Shown here piece after piece: positions 17,533-26,060 of a stretch of DNA of 64,000 bases (the stretch's first letter is position 1; each line of letters begins with the position of its first letter). The notes beneath the pieces were generated by a model. That model saw only the letters and a program-made list of their open reading frames with translations, searched no databases and was not told where the DNA came from. The translations under genes were made by a program, and so were the position numbers. The stretch is from NCBI RefSeq assembly GCF_014698045.1, contig NZ_JACJSE010000027.1, positions 1 to 64,000 on the forward strand, written 5' to 3'. This DNA is from Aulosira sp. FACHB-615. GTDB lineage: Bacteria; Cyanobacteriota; Cyanobacteriia; Cyanobacteriales; Nostocaceae.

Positions 17533-18014
17533 CTTTTTGAATAAATGCTCATTGATCGGAGAATACTTCAAAAGCCGTTGTTGTACCACTGATATCTAGA
17601 ATTATTTTAATCTGCTCATTTATTCCACAAAAGTATTAAATTCTGAATCAATCAGGTTGCTTACTCGTTCATTAATTTGTCGCCCTTTTCTACCATCAAA
17701 AATCCCACTAGATTTTATAATTTTTACTTTAGAATTCATAATTTGTCGGGTAAATGCTATTTTTAAAATAAGGTATTCAAGAAGTTTAGATATCAGGGAT
17801 TGTGAAAGAATGGGAAACTATACTTCATGCCCATTATGAATAACAACTAAATATGTCTGTGTTAAAAACTGTCGTTATAACAAGGCAGAAGGCAGATGAG
17901 AAAAGGTTTTTAGGCAAGTTTATTGTTTGTTACATACTTCGGTTTATTGGCATCTTTCTATTTACTTAAAAATTTATTTTCTTTTTGAGTAACAGACAGT
18001 TTTTATCTCCTACT
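17533..18014. other. AT-rich intergenic region
   Basis: This 482-bp stretch between the H-NOX operon and the broken sugar transferase has no convincing gene. One 60-codon frame (17657-17839) is low-complexity and hydrophobic and looks fortuitous. Tracts resembling TAACAACTAAATATG and AGGCAGAAGGCAG are present, without clear terminator structure. Confidence 0.6.
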
Positions 18015-18563
18015 TCACGAGTATAACTTTAATGTGAAATCGTAGAGTAAACTCAAATTCTGTTGATAACGCAAATCTAGTTCAATTACATCCTCAAAGT
18101 TACGGATTTTTGAACAACCATTAACTTGCCATTCACCGCTAATTCCCGGTCTGACATCCAATCTTTGCCAATTGCTCACTTCATATTTTTCTAACTCATC
18201 GGGCGTTGGTGGACGAGTTCCAATCAAGCTCATATCGCCGATAAGAACATTCCAAAATTGGGGAAATTCATCTAAACTGGTTTTGCGAAGAAAGCGTCCA
18301 ATACGGGTAATTCGTGGGTCATGATCATTTTTGAAAAAAGCACCAGAAGCTTGGTTAGGAACGCTGGTTTTGAGTACCTCCGCATTTGTCACCATTGAGC
18401 GAAACTTCCAGATCCGAAATTTTTGACCCATCCAGCCACAGCGAATTTGACTAAACAGGATTGGCCCCGGACTATCAAGTTTAATAGCGATCGCCATCGG
18501 GACAAAAAGTAAGGCTGTCACACCCAAGCCAATGAGCGCCCCGCCAAGATTAATAGCTGTAAC
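18015..18563 (-). pseudogene. Truncated bacterial sugar transferase (polyprenyl-phosphate glycosyl-1-phosphate transferase)
   Basis: The reading frame matches the bacterial sugar transferase domain that starts exopolysaccharide assembly: AIKLDSPGPILFSQIRCG, KFRSMV, GRFLRKTSLDEFPQFWNVLIGDMSLIGTRPPTPDE, DVRPGISGEWQVNG. Homology runs upstream of the only start (TTG, 18525-18527) through GGALIGL, but is then broken by an in-frame TAG and the usual RxxDI beginning is missing. The C-terminus also stops about 15 residues short, at LYDFTLKLYS. There is no membrane-anchoring N-terminal region. It is therefore probably a remnant, left next to the TPR gene by a deletion. Confidence 0.7.
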
Positions 18564-18566
18564 CTA

Positions 18567-19820
18567 TCACCTAGCCACCACTGCATAAACCTGACTTTGT
18601 TTTTCACTATGCCAAACTGCATCTCGATATACTTGCTCAAATAAGGCTCTTTGAGCATGGCTACCACCTATCCGATGCAGTTTTGGTAGTACGATTTTTA
18701 ATTCAGATTTAGCTTTGGCATAGTCTCCTTTAGCATGAGCAATCATACCTCTAGCTGCTGGAATTGTGACTTCTAACCAATTCTGACGCAAGTATGGATT
18801 GATGGTTTGAGTATGTTTTTGCATACTCAAATACATCTCGTCTACCCAGTCAAATTGTCTAGCTTTGGCTAAGGCATAAATGTAGTGCAAGTCTTGAAAG
18901 GGTAAAGCATGTTCATTAATTCGAGGAAACAGATAGGTGCTGATATCTTGCCAACGACTACCAACATCAACACCGCGCAACTCTAGTCTGAGCAATAATG
19001 CGATCGCTCCTACCTGATCCTTGGGAGATTCTTTTCTGGCTCGACCCCACACATAAGCATCATATAGGGCTAATACTTGTTGGATGTCGCCTCGTTCTAA
19101 ATAATAAAGCGCCACATGCCACCAATTATGGGTGTACAACATAGAGTTGCAGTTTTCCCAGGTATCTGCCAAACTTTCCATCCAAGCAATACCTTCATCT
19201 ACTCTGCCTTGAGTTTCCATAACGTGGGCAACTGCATGATGCGCCCAAGGGTCACGGCGATTGATAGCTGTGGCTTTTCGCCCCATTGCTTCGGCTTGTT
19301 CTAGTTGATGGCATTGTTCTAAACCAAAGGCCACCATACCGTATAGATAATGGTTGTCTGGATTGGCGCTGAGAACGTTTTGAGCTATTTTGAGTAATCT
19401 TTCTTGATCCCCTAAATAGAAGTAGTGATATTGTCCTTGCTGCACCGAAATTAAATCACGCGGATAATTTGCGGCTATTTTTTCGTGTAAGGCGATCGCT
19501 TGATCAACTGCTCCCATTGCCCAAGCGGCGATCGCCTGGATATACAATCGTTCTCGTTTGGTGATCCCAAATAACAGCCCTTGCGCCGCTTGTAAATAAG
19601 GTCTTGCTTGTTTCCACGCCTGAGCATTTTCTTGCGTCAGATAATAAGCTGCTGTATAGGCATAAAGCATTGCACAACCTGGATCTGCTTTCACACCTTC
19701 CAGAATCACAGTTTCAATATCTTTGCCATAACTGAGGGATTGATCTATAAATTGGTTGATAGCTGCGATCGCTGCTGGTGAGTCTGTCGTAACTTCAAGG
19801 CCTTGCGCGTCTTTTAACAT
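18567..19820 (-). CDS. Tetratricopeptide repeat protein (TTC38-like family)
   Basis: A 417-residue alpha-helical protein with degenerate TPR units over most of its length and the conserved centre AHHAVAHVMETQGRVDEGIAWM...WWHVALYYLERGD. This pattern matches the family named after eukaryotic tetratricopeptide repeat protein 38, whose function is not established. It has no signal peptide. The stop lies 3 bp from the sugar transferase remnant. A conserved 33-bp box (19961-19993) lies about 140 bp upstream of its start. Confidence 0.85.
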   Translation of the reverse strand: MLKDAQGLEVTTDSPAAIAAINQFIDQSLSYGKDIETVILEGVKADPGCAMLYAYTAAYYLTQENAQAWKQARPYLQAAQGLLFGITKRERLYIQAIAAWAMGAVDQAIALHEKIAANYPRDLISVQQGQYHYFYLGDQERLLKIAQNVLSANPDNHYLYGMVAFGLEQCHQLEQAEAMGRKATAINRRDPWAHHAVAHVMETQGRVDEGIAWMESLADTWENCNSMLYTHNWWHVALYYLERGDIQQVLALYDAYVWGRARKESPKDQVGAIALLLRLELRGVDVGSRWQDISTYLFPRINEHALPFQDLHYIYALAKARQFDWVDEMYLSMQKHTQTINPYLRQNWLEVTIPAARGMIAHAKGDYAKAKSELKIVLPKLHRIGGSHAQRALFEQVYRDAVWHSEKQSQVYAVVAR

Positions 19821-19960
19821 TGTTTATTCCTGGCTGTATGGTGAGCAAAGAAAGTCAAACAATTTTTGATTTTAAATTTGGCTTTGAGATTGATTTCACT
19901 GATAAATCTAGTGGTTTCTACCATTCAGAAACCATTGGTAATAGGCTGTTCAATTAGCAA

Positions 19961-19993
19961 ACATCACTAACTCGATAGATTTACCGTATTTAT
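19961..19993. repeat. Second copy of the 33-bp ACATCACTAA box (core inverted)
   Basis: ACATCACTAA, core CTCGATAGAT, TTACCGTATTTAT. Flanks and spacing equal those at 9599-9631. The core matches the reverse complement of the other core at 9 of 10 positions but the direct strand at only 5 of 10. Confidence 0.6.
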
Positions 19994-20066
19994 TTTCCGA
20001 GTATGTCACAACTACCGTAAAAACTGCAAGGCCATATTGAAAGTTTCTGCACAGCCCTTATGTAAC

Positions 20067-20165
20067 AGGACTTACGCACAAAGATTATCTGTGGAGATTG
20101 GGTGTAAGGGTGAAAGGGTTTGGGGTGTAAGGATTTTGAATAAGTACATCCCTACACCCTCATCC
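20067..20165. repeat. Left-end copy of the AGGACTTACGCA intergenic element
   Basis: Begins AGGACTTACGCA (20067-20078) and runs through GGGTGTAAGGGTGAAAGGG to a CCCTACACCCTC arm. It matches the left part of the complete copy at 30923-31064 closely (AAAGATTATCTGT then GAGATTGGGTG), but has no right terminal repeat, so it is truncated. The rest of the 19821-20282 gap has no gene. Confidence 0.65.
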
Positions 20166-20282
20166 AACAATATTCATCCATCTCGCACCATACAGCATTA
20201 GTCAGATGGAAGAAGAGCCAGAAATTTCCATCATTGATTTAAATGACCAAGCCCTTCTGGTAGGGAAAAGCTTTGAAAGACT

Positions 20283-20840
20283 ATGAGAATAGGAACCCGG
20301 TTAGCAAAACACTGGTGGACACTCGCATTGCGGGGAACACTCGCCATCATATTTGGTTTAGCAGCATTATTTTGGCCAGGAATTACCTTAACAGCCTTGG
20401 TATTTTTGTTTGCGGCCTTTGCGCTAGGTGGTGGAATATTATTAGCGATCGCTGGATTTAAAGACCATCTCGGTAACATCCACGGCTGGTTATTGGTAAT
20501 TGAAGGTGCAATTGGAATTGCAGTGGGAGTTATGGCATTTATTTGGCCGGGAATTACAGCATTAGTTTTGCTTTATTTCATAGCGGCTTGGGCAATTATC
20601 ACAGGTATATTTGAGATTATTGCAGCCAACCATTTACGCCAAGAAATTGACGATGAATGGTTGCTCATCGCTGCGGGGATTGCATCTCTGGTTTTTGGCG
20701 TGCTACTGATTATCTGGCCGATTACAGGAGCGTTAGTAATTTTATGGATGACGGCTGCTTATGCGATTATGTTTGGTGTTCTGATGTTGCTTTTGGCGTT
20801 CAGACTACGTAAGTGGGGTGAAGAACGCCGTTTACTTTGA
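20283..20840 (+). CDS. HdeD-like membrane protein (DUF308)
   Basis: A 185-residue integral membrane protein with six predicted transmembrane helices arranged as three repeated pairs; each repeat carries a FWPGI/IWPIT-type turn (LFWPGITL, FIWPGITA, IIWPITGA), the hallmark of DUF308/HdeD. In enteric bacteria HdeD is linked to acid resistance; in cyanobacteria the role is unknown. A GAAAG precedes the ATG. It appears monocistronic between two repeat elements. Confidence 0.9.
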   Translation: MRIGTRLAKHWWTLALRGTLAIIFGLAALFWPGITLTALVFLFAAFALGGGILLAIAGFKDHLGNIHGWLLVIEGAIGIAVGVMAFIWPGITALVLLYFIAAWAIITGIFEIIAANHLRQEIDDEWLLIAAGIASLVFGVLLIIWPITGALVILWMTAAYAIMFGVLMLLLAFRLRKWGEERRLL

Positions 20841-20870
20841 AGATGTTAATACCAAGTTGCAATCAAAGAC

Positions 20871-20992
20871 AGGAATTACGCACCAAGATTGGGTGTGGGG
20901 GTGTAAGGGTGTAAGGGTTTAGAATACTTACACCCTCATACCCCTGCACCCTGTTCTAAAACCTTATTTTTTCGTTTTTTTGCGTAAGTCCT
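20871..20992. repeat. Complete MITE-like element, AGGAATTACGCA/TGCGTAAGTCCT ends
   Basis: A 122-bp palindromic element: left end AGGAATTACGCA (20871-20882, one mismatch to the family), GTGTAAGGGTGTAAGGG arm, the complementary CTTACACCCTC arm, a TTTTTTCGTTTTTT segment and the right end TGCGTAAGTCCT (20981-20992). It has the same layout as the 30923-31064 copy. Confidence 0.75.
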
Positions 20993-21054
20993 AAAAGATA
21001 GTAATTTGGGCTGGGAGTAGGAATAATATTTCTGAACGCAACTTAGTATAAGGA

Positions 21055-21876
21055 CTAATTCGTAACTATCAATACAGGTTGATTTCGATATTTTGCTGCC
21101 AATTGCTTCCGTAAATTTGAATCCCAAGTTAGGTTATAGTCTCGCTCTAATTCGGCAATTACTAACGGACGTAATACACCAGAAACAGTTACTTGTTCTC
21201 CTTGCTTCACTCTTGGTTGTGACTTGGTGTGGAGTATGAGTAAATCTTCTCCACCAAAGAATTTGTCTTCATCTAAGGTATATGCGATCGCACTACTAAT
21301 ATTTTCAACTTCACCAGTTACAGTGAGTTTTTTACCATAATAGGCGCTGGGGTTGGCAGTCAGTTCACCGGGGTTAGGAGATAAAGCTAGTGATTTGGCA
21401 ACAATTACGGGTTGATCATCATAATCGCTGTAATATTCAGACTGCAAATCTAATTTATAATCTTGATTGATTTTTGCTAAATCAAATCTGCGAACTTGTC
21501 CAGTAATTTGCAGGGGTATATCATTTGTACTGGGCAATGTAAAAGGCTTGCCTGTGGCATTAATCACTAAAATATTTTGACTATCAAATAGCTCTTTATC
21601 ATTAACTGTAAAGCTTGTAGGGCCAATTAATCTAATCGGTTGCGTTCTAATTGTGACAGTTTTACCGATGAGTTCATCTGTTTTATCTGTTACTTCTGCA
21701 ATTTCGTTGTCTACTACTTCTCGACTAACTTGGTTACGTTGTTGCTGGGGTGTGGCTGGAGTGATGGCCTGTGGTTCGTTATAATTGCAAGCCGGGAGGA
21801 ATATTGCCATTAATGTAAGCGCGATCGCACCTTTAGCCTGTTTCCAGTGAGTATAAATATTACTTGTATAATTCAC
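21055..21876 (-). CDS. Putative lipoprotein with repeated OB-like modules
   Basis: A 273-residue protein starting at GTG 21876, with a GGAGATA ribosome binding site about 8 bp upstream. It has a lipoprotein signal (LPAC, lipidated Cys at about residue 30). Two related modules follow (about 68-155 and 175-270), each with a GKTVTI/GKKLTVTGEV opening, an LVI/LLIL centre and an RDYNL/NQDYKL-type end, resembling OB-fold domains. I know no assigned function. It probably faces the periplasm. Confidence 0.75.
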   Translation of the reverse strand: MNYTSNIYTHWKQAKGAIALTLMAIFLPACNYNEPQAITPATPQQQRNQVSREVVDNEIAEVTDKTDELIGKTVTIRTQPIRLIGPTSFTVNDKELFDSQNILVINATGKPFTLPSTNDIPLQITGQVRRFDLAKINQDYKLDLQSEYYSDYDDQPVIVAKSLALSPNPGELTANPSAYYGKKLTVTGEVENISSAIAYTLDEDKFFGGEDLLILHTKSQPRVKQGEQVTVSGVLRPLVIAELERDYNLTWDSNLRKQLAAKYRNQPVLIVTN

Positions 21877-22252
21877 AATTAAATATCTCCTTTTTTAAAT
21901 AGCAAAATTTGATTTAACACCAAATTTTACAGCTAGTTAAACTTAGCAATAAAATAAAATCACGAATTGATTTATATACTGAGATTATATTTTCATCATT
22001 GTTTTTTCTTCTATCTTTTGAGCAGTTTTTGTCCTCTAACGTGAGATATAGAAAATAAGAATATGGTTTGCTCCAAACATCTATCTTGTCTCTAGTATCC
22101 CTGAATGATGAAATATTTTTGAATTGTCAGTATCTAATGTTGCATTTTATTTCTCTATAAAAAATTTAATTGACAATAAACCCTATCTTTGGGAAGATGT
22201 AAAGCTAAATCTGCAAAGATAGATTTTAGTCATTTACTGTTTCACACTCAGT

Positions 22253-22281
22253 AAGCTCCTCAAGGAAATTCTTGGGAGCTT
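22253..22281 (+). terminator. Stem-loop with short U tract
   Basis: AAGCTCCTCAAG pairs with CTTGGGAGCTT (one bulged T) and is followed on the plus strand by TATTAAT. No plus-strand gene lies just upstream. It may terminate an unannotated transcript or serve as a second minus-strand hairpin beyond 22303. The rest of 21877-22356 shows no gene. Confidence 0.4.
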
Positions 22282-22302
22282 TATTAATGGCTAATAAAAT
22301 AT

Positions 22303-22336
22303 ATAAAAAAGTAGGCTGAGAAATTCTCAACCTACT
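22303..22336 (-). terminator. Intrinsic terminator of the DUF2382 gene
   Basis: AGTAGGCTGAG (22310-22320) pairs with CTCAACCTACT (22326-22336). The single mismatch becomes a G-U pair in minus-strand RNA, where the stem is followed by a run of six U. It lies 21 bp beyond the stop of the gene at 22357. Confidence 0.8.
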
Positions 22337-22356
22337 ATTAATCATCTGCTAGAAAC

Positions 22357-22875
22357 TTATGAAAGAGATTGAGGCTGTTGACCTTTGGAGCAACGGTCAA
22401 ACCACTCTTGATATTTTTGTTTGTGTGATTCATTGTCACATAAAATAGAGATTCGCACACGTTGACAGCCGTGATTTTTTTCGAGAGCGATCGCATTTAA
22501 AATTAAACTAGCAATTTTGGGTGAGCTAAACTCTCCATTCACCGTCAAATCACCAACAAAATTACCAACTGCGCCATCTTCAATTGCAGTTAAGGTAATT
22601 TCTGAAATTTCCTCTAATGCTAAATCTATTTCTGCTAGTTGCTTATATTGTGGGCTAACTTGTTCCACAATTAATTTTTCCCGCCGGACAGGTACTTCTA
22701 CTATCCTCGTTTCAATTTCTTTGCGAACAATTACTTCACCGACTTTATGTATATTAGTATCAACTACTAAATGTTCTTCTAGTAAACGCACAATTTTTTC
22801 TTCAGAAAATTCTGCTAAATTAGCTTGTTCCATACTAATATTCTCTAATACAACTTGTGAAAGTTGTTTGGTCAT
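22357..22875 (-). CDS. DUF2382-type conserved domain protein
   Basis: A 172-residue protein. The segment VDTNIHKVGEVIVRKEIETRIVEVPVRREKLIVEQVSP (about 38-75) matches the alternating pattern of DUF2382, also found in the next two genes. The C-terminal part (ERNHGCQRVRISILCDN region) is different and unassigned. The start codon lies inside a perfect 16-bp inverted repeat (22871-22886/22905-22920). It shares orientation and domain with the PRC-barrel genes behind it, so a common role in stress or surface adaptation is likely but unproven. Confidence 0.8.
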   Translation of the reverse strand: MTKQLSQVVLENISMEQANLAEFSEEKIVRLLEEHLVVDTNIHKVGEVIVRKEIETRIVEVPVRREKLIVEQVSPQYKQLAEIDLALEEISEITLTAIEDGAVGNFVGDLTVNGEFSSPKIASLILNAIALEKNHGCQRVRISILCDNESHKQKYQEWFDRCSKGQQPQSLS

Positions 22876-22920
22876 TAGTCATTTGTATTGACTAAGGATA
22901 AGGCACAAATGACTAATGAC
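22871..22920 (-). promoter_or_regulatory. Perfect inverted repeat enclosing a start codon
   Basis: GTCATTAGTCATTTGT (22871-22886) and its exact reverse complement (22905-22920) flank an 18-nt loop. In minus-strand mRNA this 16-bp hairpin would bury the start codon (22873-22875) of the DUF2382 gene and any ribosome binding site in its leader. Confidence 0.55.
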
Positions 22921-22943
22921 AAAACTGAACACACCTCAACTAA

Positions 22944-23849
22944 TTAGCGTTCTTCAATTGGGAGTCCAGGAGCATTGACATCTAACTCTTCCCGACGTAT
23001 TGTTTCTTGAGCATCAACGGTATCTTGCTCTACCACTTTTCGGACTCGAACTTCTTCACGGACAAATGCTTCTTTGCGAATGTCAGCAGTTTCTTCGTGA
23101 ATTTCTACACGCGCAAATTCGCCTTCACGGAAGTCAGCTTCTCCAGGCGCAACAACTCTACCAGCATCATCTGGGGTAATGCGTTCAATGACAACATGCT
23201 CTTTTTCCACTGGTACGGAAACTCTAGCAGTTTCAGTTTCGATATGTTTGCCAACAGCAACTTCACCTGTTTTTTGTCTTCTCTTATTAGCAACTAGCCG
23301 TTCTTCATATAATCTCAAGGTTTGATGGTCTTGTTCATTTAATCCAAATAAAGAAGGCTCTTGCTCGTAATTATAGGTATCGCGGGTGAAAGTTGGTGTG
23401 GTGACTGCTGTTGCTGGAGTAGCTGTAAAACCTGTATCTAATGTTGCAGTAGTATCTAGAGGTGTGGCTGTATCTACAGGGGTGGTACTATATTGGGGAT
23501 TACGATAAACACCACGTACTCGTTCTTCATAATCGTAATCAACTTGGCGTTCGTCAAATTCTGGTAAGTCTTCTGCTTGCTCTCTGGTCATACCCACAGC
23601 ATAAACGCGATCGCGCCCATAATCAATACGGCTACGACCTACCGGCAATAATACTTTTTTACCAAAAATCCAGAAACCTAAGTCAACAACTAAATAGCGA
23701 AAATGTCCTTCATCATCAACTAAAACATCATTGACTGTACCAATCTTTTCATCATTTCCTTCCGTATATACGCCTAAACCTTTAATATCATTACCTTCCA
23801 GAGTATCACGATAGTCTGGATCAAATTCATTTAATTTGTAAAGAGACAT
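22944..23849 (-). CDS. PRC-barrel and DUF2382 protein
   Basis: About 301 residues from ATG 23849 (frame opens at 23885, but MSLYKL aligns with MPLYKL of the paralogue at 24918). An N-terminal PRC-barrel domain (about 1-100: IKGLGVYTEGNDEKIGTVNDVLVDDEGHFRYLVVDLGF) is followed by a Thr/Ala-rich linker and a DUF2382 domain (about 175-295) rich in charged residues (EERLVANKRRQKTGEVAVGKHIETETARVSVPVEKEHVVIERI). The protein has no signal peptide. Proteins of this layout are often stress-induced in bacteria; the function is unknown. Paralogue of the adjacent 24076-24918 gene. Confidence 0.9.
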   Translation of the reverse strand: MSLYKLNEFDPDYRDTLEGNDIKGLGVYTEGNDEKIGTVNDVLVDDEGHFRYLVVDLGFWIFGKKVLLPVGRSRIDYGRDRVYAVGMTREQAEDLPEFDERQVDYDYEERVRGVYRNPQYSTTPVDTATPLDTTATLDTGFTATPATAVTTPTFTRDTYNYEQEPSLFGLNEQDHQTLRLYEERLVANKRRQKTGEVAVGKHIETETARVSVPVEKEHVVIERITPDDAGRVVAPGEADFREGEFARVEIHEETADIRKEAFVREEVRVRKVVEQDTVDAQETIRREELDVNAPGLPIEER

Positions 23850-24075
23850 TATATTTTTCCTCGGAACTCGTATATCAACTTTCAATTCTTAAGGTAAAAA
23901 TTTATTCTCTTCTATACATCTTTCTCTCGAATGAAGTACCTTAATTTCAAATTATCGAAAGGGAGATATTTTTCCGCCTCATACTATTTCAATTTATGGA
24001 TAATACAAATAGAGACATAGAGGCTAAAGAACAAGGTCAAAAGCCCCTACATTTTTTTGAATTTTGTGCTTTTAA

Positions 24076-24918
24076 CTAAATAGTTCCTTGACTATCTTTT
24101 GCAGCATTATCTACCTGCAACTCGCCTGTAGTATTCACATCTAACTCTTCGCGGCGAATTGTGTCTTCAGCTTCTACGGTATCTCTGTCTACTACCTTTT
24201 TAACTCGTACTTCTTCCCGAACAAAGGCTTCTTTGCGAATTTCTGGTGTTTCTTCGTAAACTTCTATACGTGCTACTTCACCCTCTTGAAATCTCACTTC
24301 ATTGGGGTCAAGGACTGTTCCTGTTTCTGTGGGTGAAACTCGCTCAATTACAACACGTTCTTTTTGAACAGGTACTGTAATTCGTGCAGTTTCAGTTTCC
24401 GTATGTTTACCAACTGCAACTTCTCCGGTTTTAACGCGCTGTTTATTGGCTATGAGGCGTTCTTCATACAATCTAAGTGTTTGATGATATTGATCATTCA
24501 AATTGTATAAATTAGGTTCTGTTTGATAATTATATGTATTGCGATCGTAAATTACATTACTATTTATCTGACGAAATACACTGCGTACTCTTTCTTCATA
24601 GTCTTCATCAACTGTATAGCTTTCGTGGTACTCAGGTAGCTTTTCCACTTGCTCTTTACTAAGTCCATCGACATATACCCGTTGTTCGGGATAGTTGATG
24701 CGTGAAAGACCGATTGGTAGTAATATTCTCTTACCAAGAGTATCAAAGCCTGTGTCAATCACTAAATAGCGAAAACGCCCATTTGGATCAACTAAAGCAT
24801 CACTTACGGAAGCAATTTTTACTCCGCCCTCAGTATAGAGTTCTAAACCTTTAACATCATCACCGCCAAATGTTTCTCGGTATTGAGGGTCAAATTCTTC
24901 GAGTTTGTAAAGAGGCAT
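24076..24918 (-). CDS. PRC-barrel and DUF2382 protein, paralogue
   Basis: A 280-residue protein with the same order as its neighbour: PRC-barrel (about 1-100) and DUF2382 (about 145-265), joined by a shorter linker. Shared blocks include LRLYEERLIANKQRVKTGEVAVGKHTETETAR and the EIRKEAFVREEVRVKKVV, DTVEAEDTIRREELDVN ending. Tandem duplication followed by linker divergence is the simplest origin. It has its own 226-bp upstream spacer to the neighbour, so it may be transcribed separately. Confidence 0.9.
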   Translation of the reverse strand: MPLYKLEEFDPQYRETFGGDDVKGLELYTEGGVKIASVSDALVDPNGRFRYLVIDTGFDTLGKRILLPIGLSRINYPEQRVYVDGLSKEQVEKLPEYHESYTVDEDYEERVRSVFRQINSNVIYDRNTYNYQTEPNLYNLNDQYHQTLRLYEERLIANKQRVKTGEVAVGKHTETETARITVPVQKERVVIERVSPTETGTVLDPNEVRFQEGEVARIEVYEETPEIRKEAFVREEVRVKKVVDRDTVEAEDTIRREELDVNTTGELQVDNAAKDSQGTI

Positions 24919-25121
24919 AGCTGGGAAGTTCTTGAGAAGATATATTGATATCTCTACGCTAAAAATTCTTGTGGGAGAAATCCTCTAACTGATGGCTGAA
25001 TTTTTTGAGATATTTATTGTTACTCTCTATACCCCCCGCAATCATACGATGATATTCGTCTATTATCTATTTTGCTGTAGTTAGACTCATAGCGATCGCT
25101 GATACTAATTCAGCCTAAAAA

Positions 25122-26057
25122 TTACTGTATTTTTCTTCCAATATACCCAATGATAAGTTTACCAGGCCCTAACTCTGTAGAAAAATGAAGCCGCCAATCT
25201 CCTGGTGTCATACGTAGATGTAAACTAAAAATGCGCTCCTTGCCATCAGGACAGTTGAATGTTAGCAATTTTTGAAATTTTTGCAGTCTTGATTCACTCT
25301 CTGGAGATGCTTTATTCAGTTGATTTAAGTCATAAGAACCATCGCTCCAAATTCTACAAGATCGTTCAAGTGCAAATAATCGACCTGCAACTTGTCTTAA
25401 AATCGGATTACCATTTTCAATACTTTGTATTTGTACACTAACACTGTCGCAGAAGACTAGATTAGGGAATAGCTCTTCTCTCCGATTCCATAAATCTACC
25501 CCATCACGAATCCCAGTTTTCAGGCGTTCCTGTATCCAAGGAATATGAACTTGTATATGTTTTTTATTACTAGCATGAACAACTGTAAATGTATCAGAAT
25601 GATAAGTATCATTATCTTCTAGCCATGTAGCTTGCAAAGTAATAATATGAGATTCCCATTGTGGCTCTGATTGAATGCTTAAAGCTACAGATTCCAATAG
25701 ATAAGCAATTTTCAATCCTTCGCTAATTTCTCCTTCACAACAGAAATCAGACAGTGTGGTTTTATTCTCAATTTCAGAATTTTGAATATCTGCTAAGAAA
25801 GGAGTTTTTGTAGACGTGAGAATAAAACGTACTTTATCTCTATCCACATTTTTGTCTACAAACCAATCAGACAAAGAATAATTGTATGCCAGTAGACTAT
25901 TATAAAAATCACTATGAGTACGAATTATTGGCTTCACACCAAATTCTGCCGCCTCTCTGGCTGTATCAACTAAATCCGACATTCTTTGTTGAGCCGTTTG
26001 AATATTATCAGCAGGAATTCGTAACGACAGTTCATTTAACACCATCTCCAAATCCAT
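25122..26057 (-). CDS. Unknown protein, third gene of DUF262/ATPase operon
   Basis: A 311-residue soluble protein that I cannot assign to a family. The N-terminal half is mixed alpha/beta (RTHSDFYNSLLAYNYSLSDW, ILTSTKTPFLADI). The last 60 residues (KERIFSLHLRMTPGDWRLHFS ... LIIGYIGRKI) have the strand pattern of the end of RelE/HigB-like toxin folds, a weak resemblance only. It follows the ATPase gene by 3 bp and so is almost certainly co-translated. By analogy with ATPase-effector defence modules it could be the effector, which is an inference. Confidence 0.8.
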   Translation of the reverse strand: MDLEMVLNELSLRIPADNIQTAQQRMSDLVDTAREAAEFGVKPIIRTHSDFYNSLLAYNYSLSDWFVDKNVDRDKVRFILTSTKTPFLADIQNSEIENKTTLSDFCCEGEISEGLKIAYLLESVALSIQSEPQWESHIITLQATWLEDNDTYHSDTFTVVHASNKKHIQVHIPWIQERLKTGIRDGVDLWNRREELFPNLVFCDSVSVQIQSIENGNPILRQVAGRLFALERSCRIWSDGSYDLNQLNKASPESESRLQKFQKLLTFNCPDGKERIFSLHLRMTPGDWRLHFSTELGPGKLIIGYIGRKIQ

Positions 26058-26060
26058 GCT

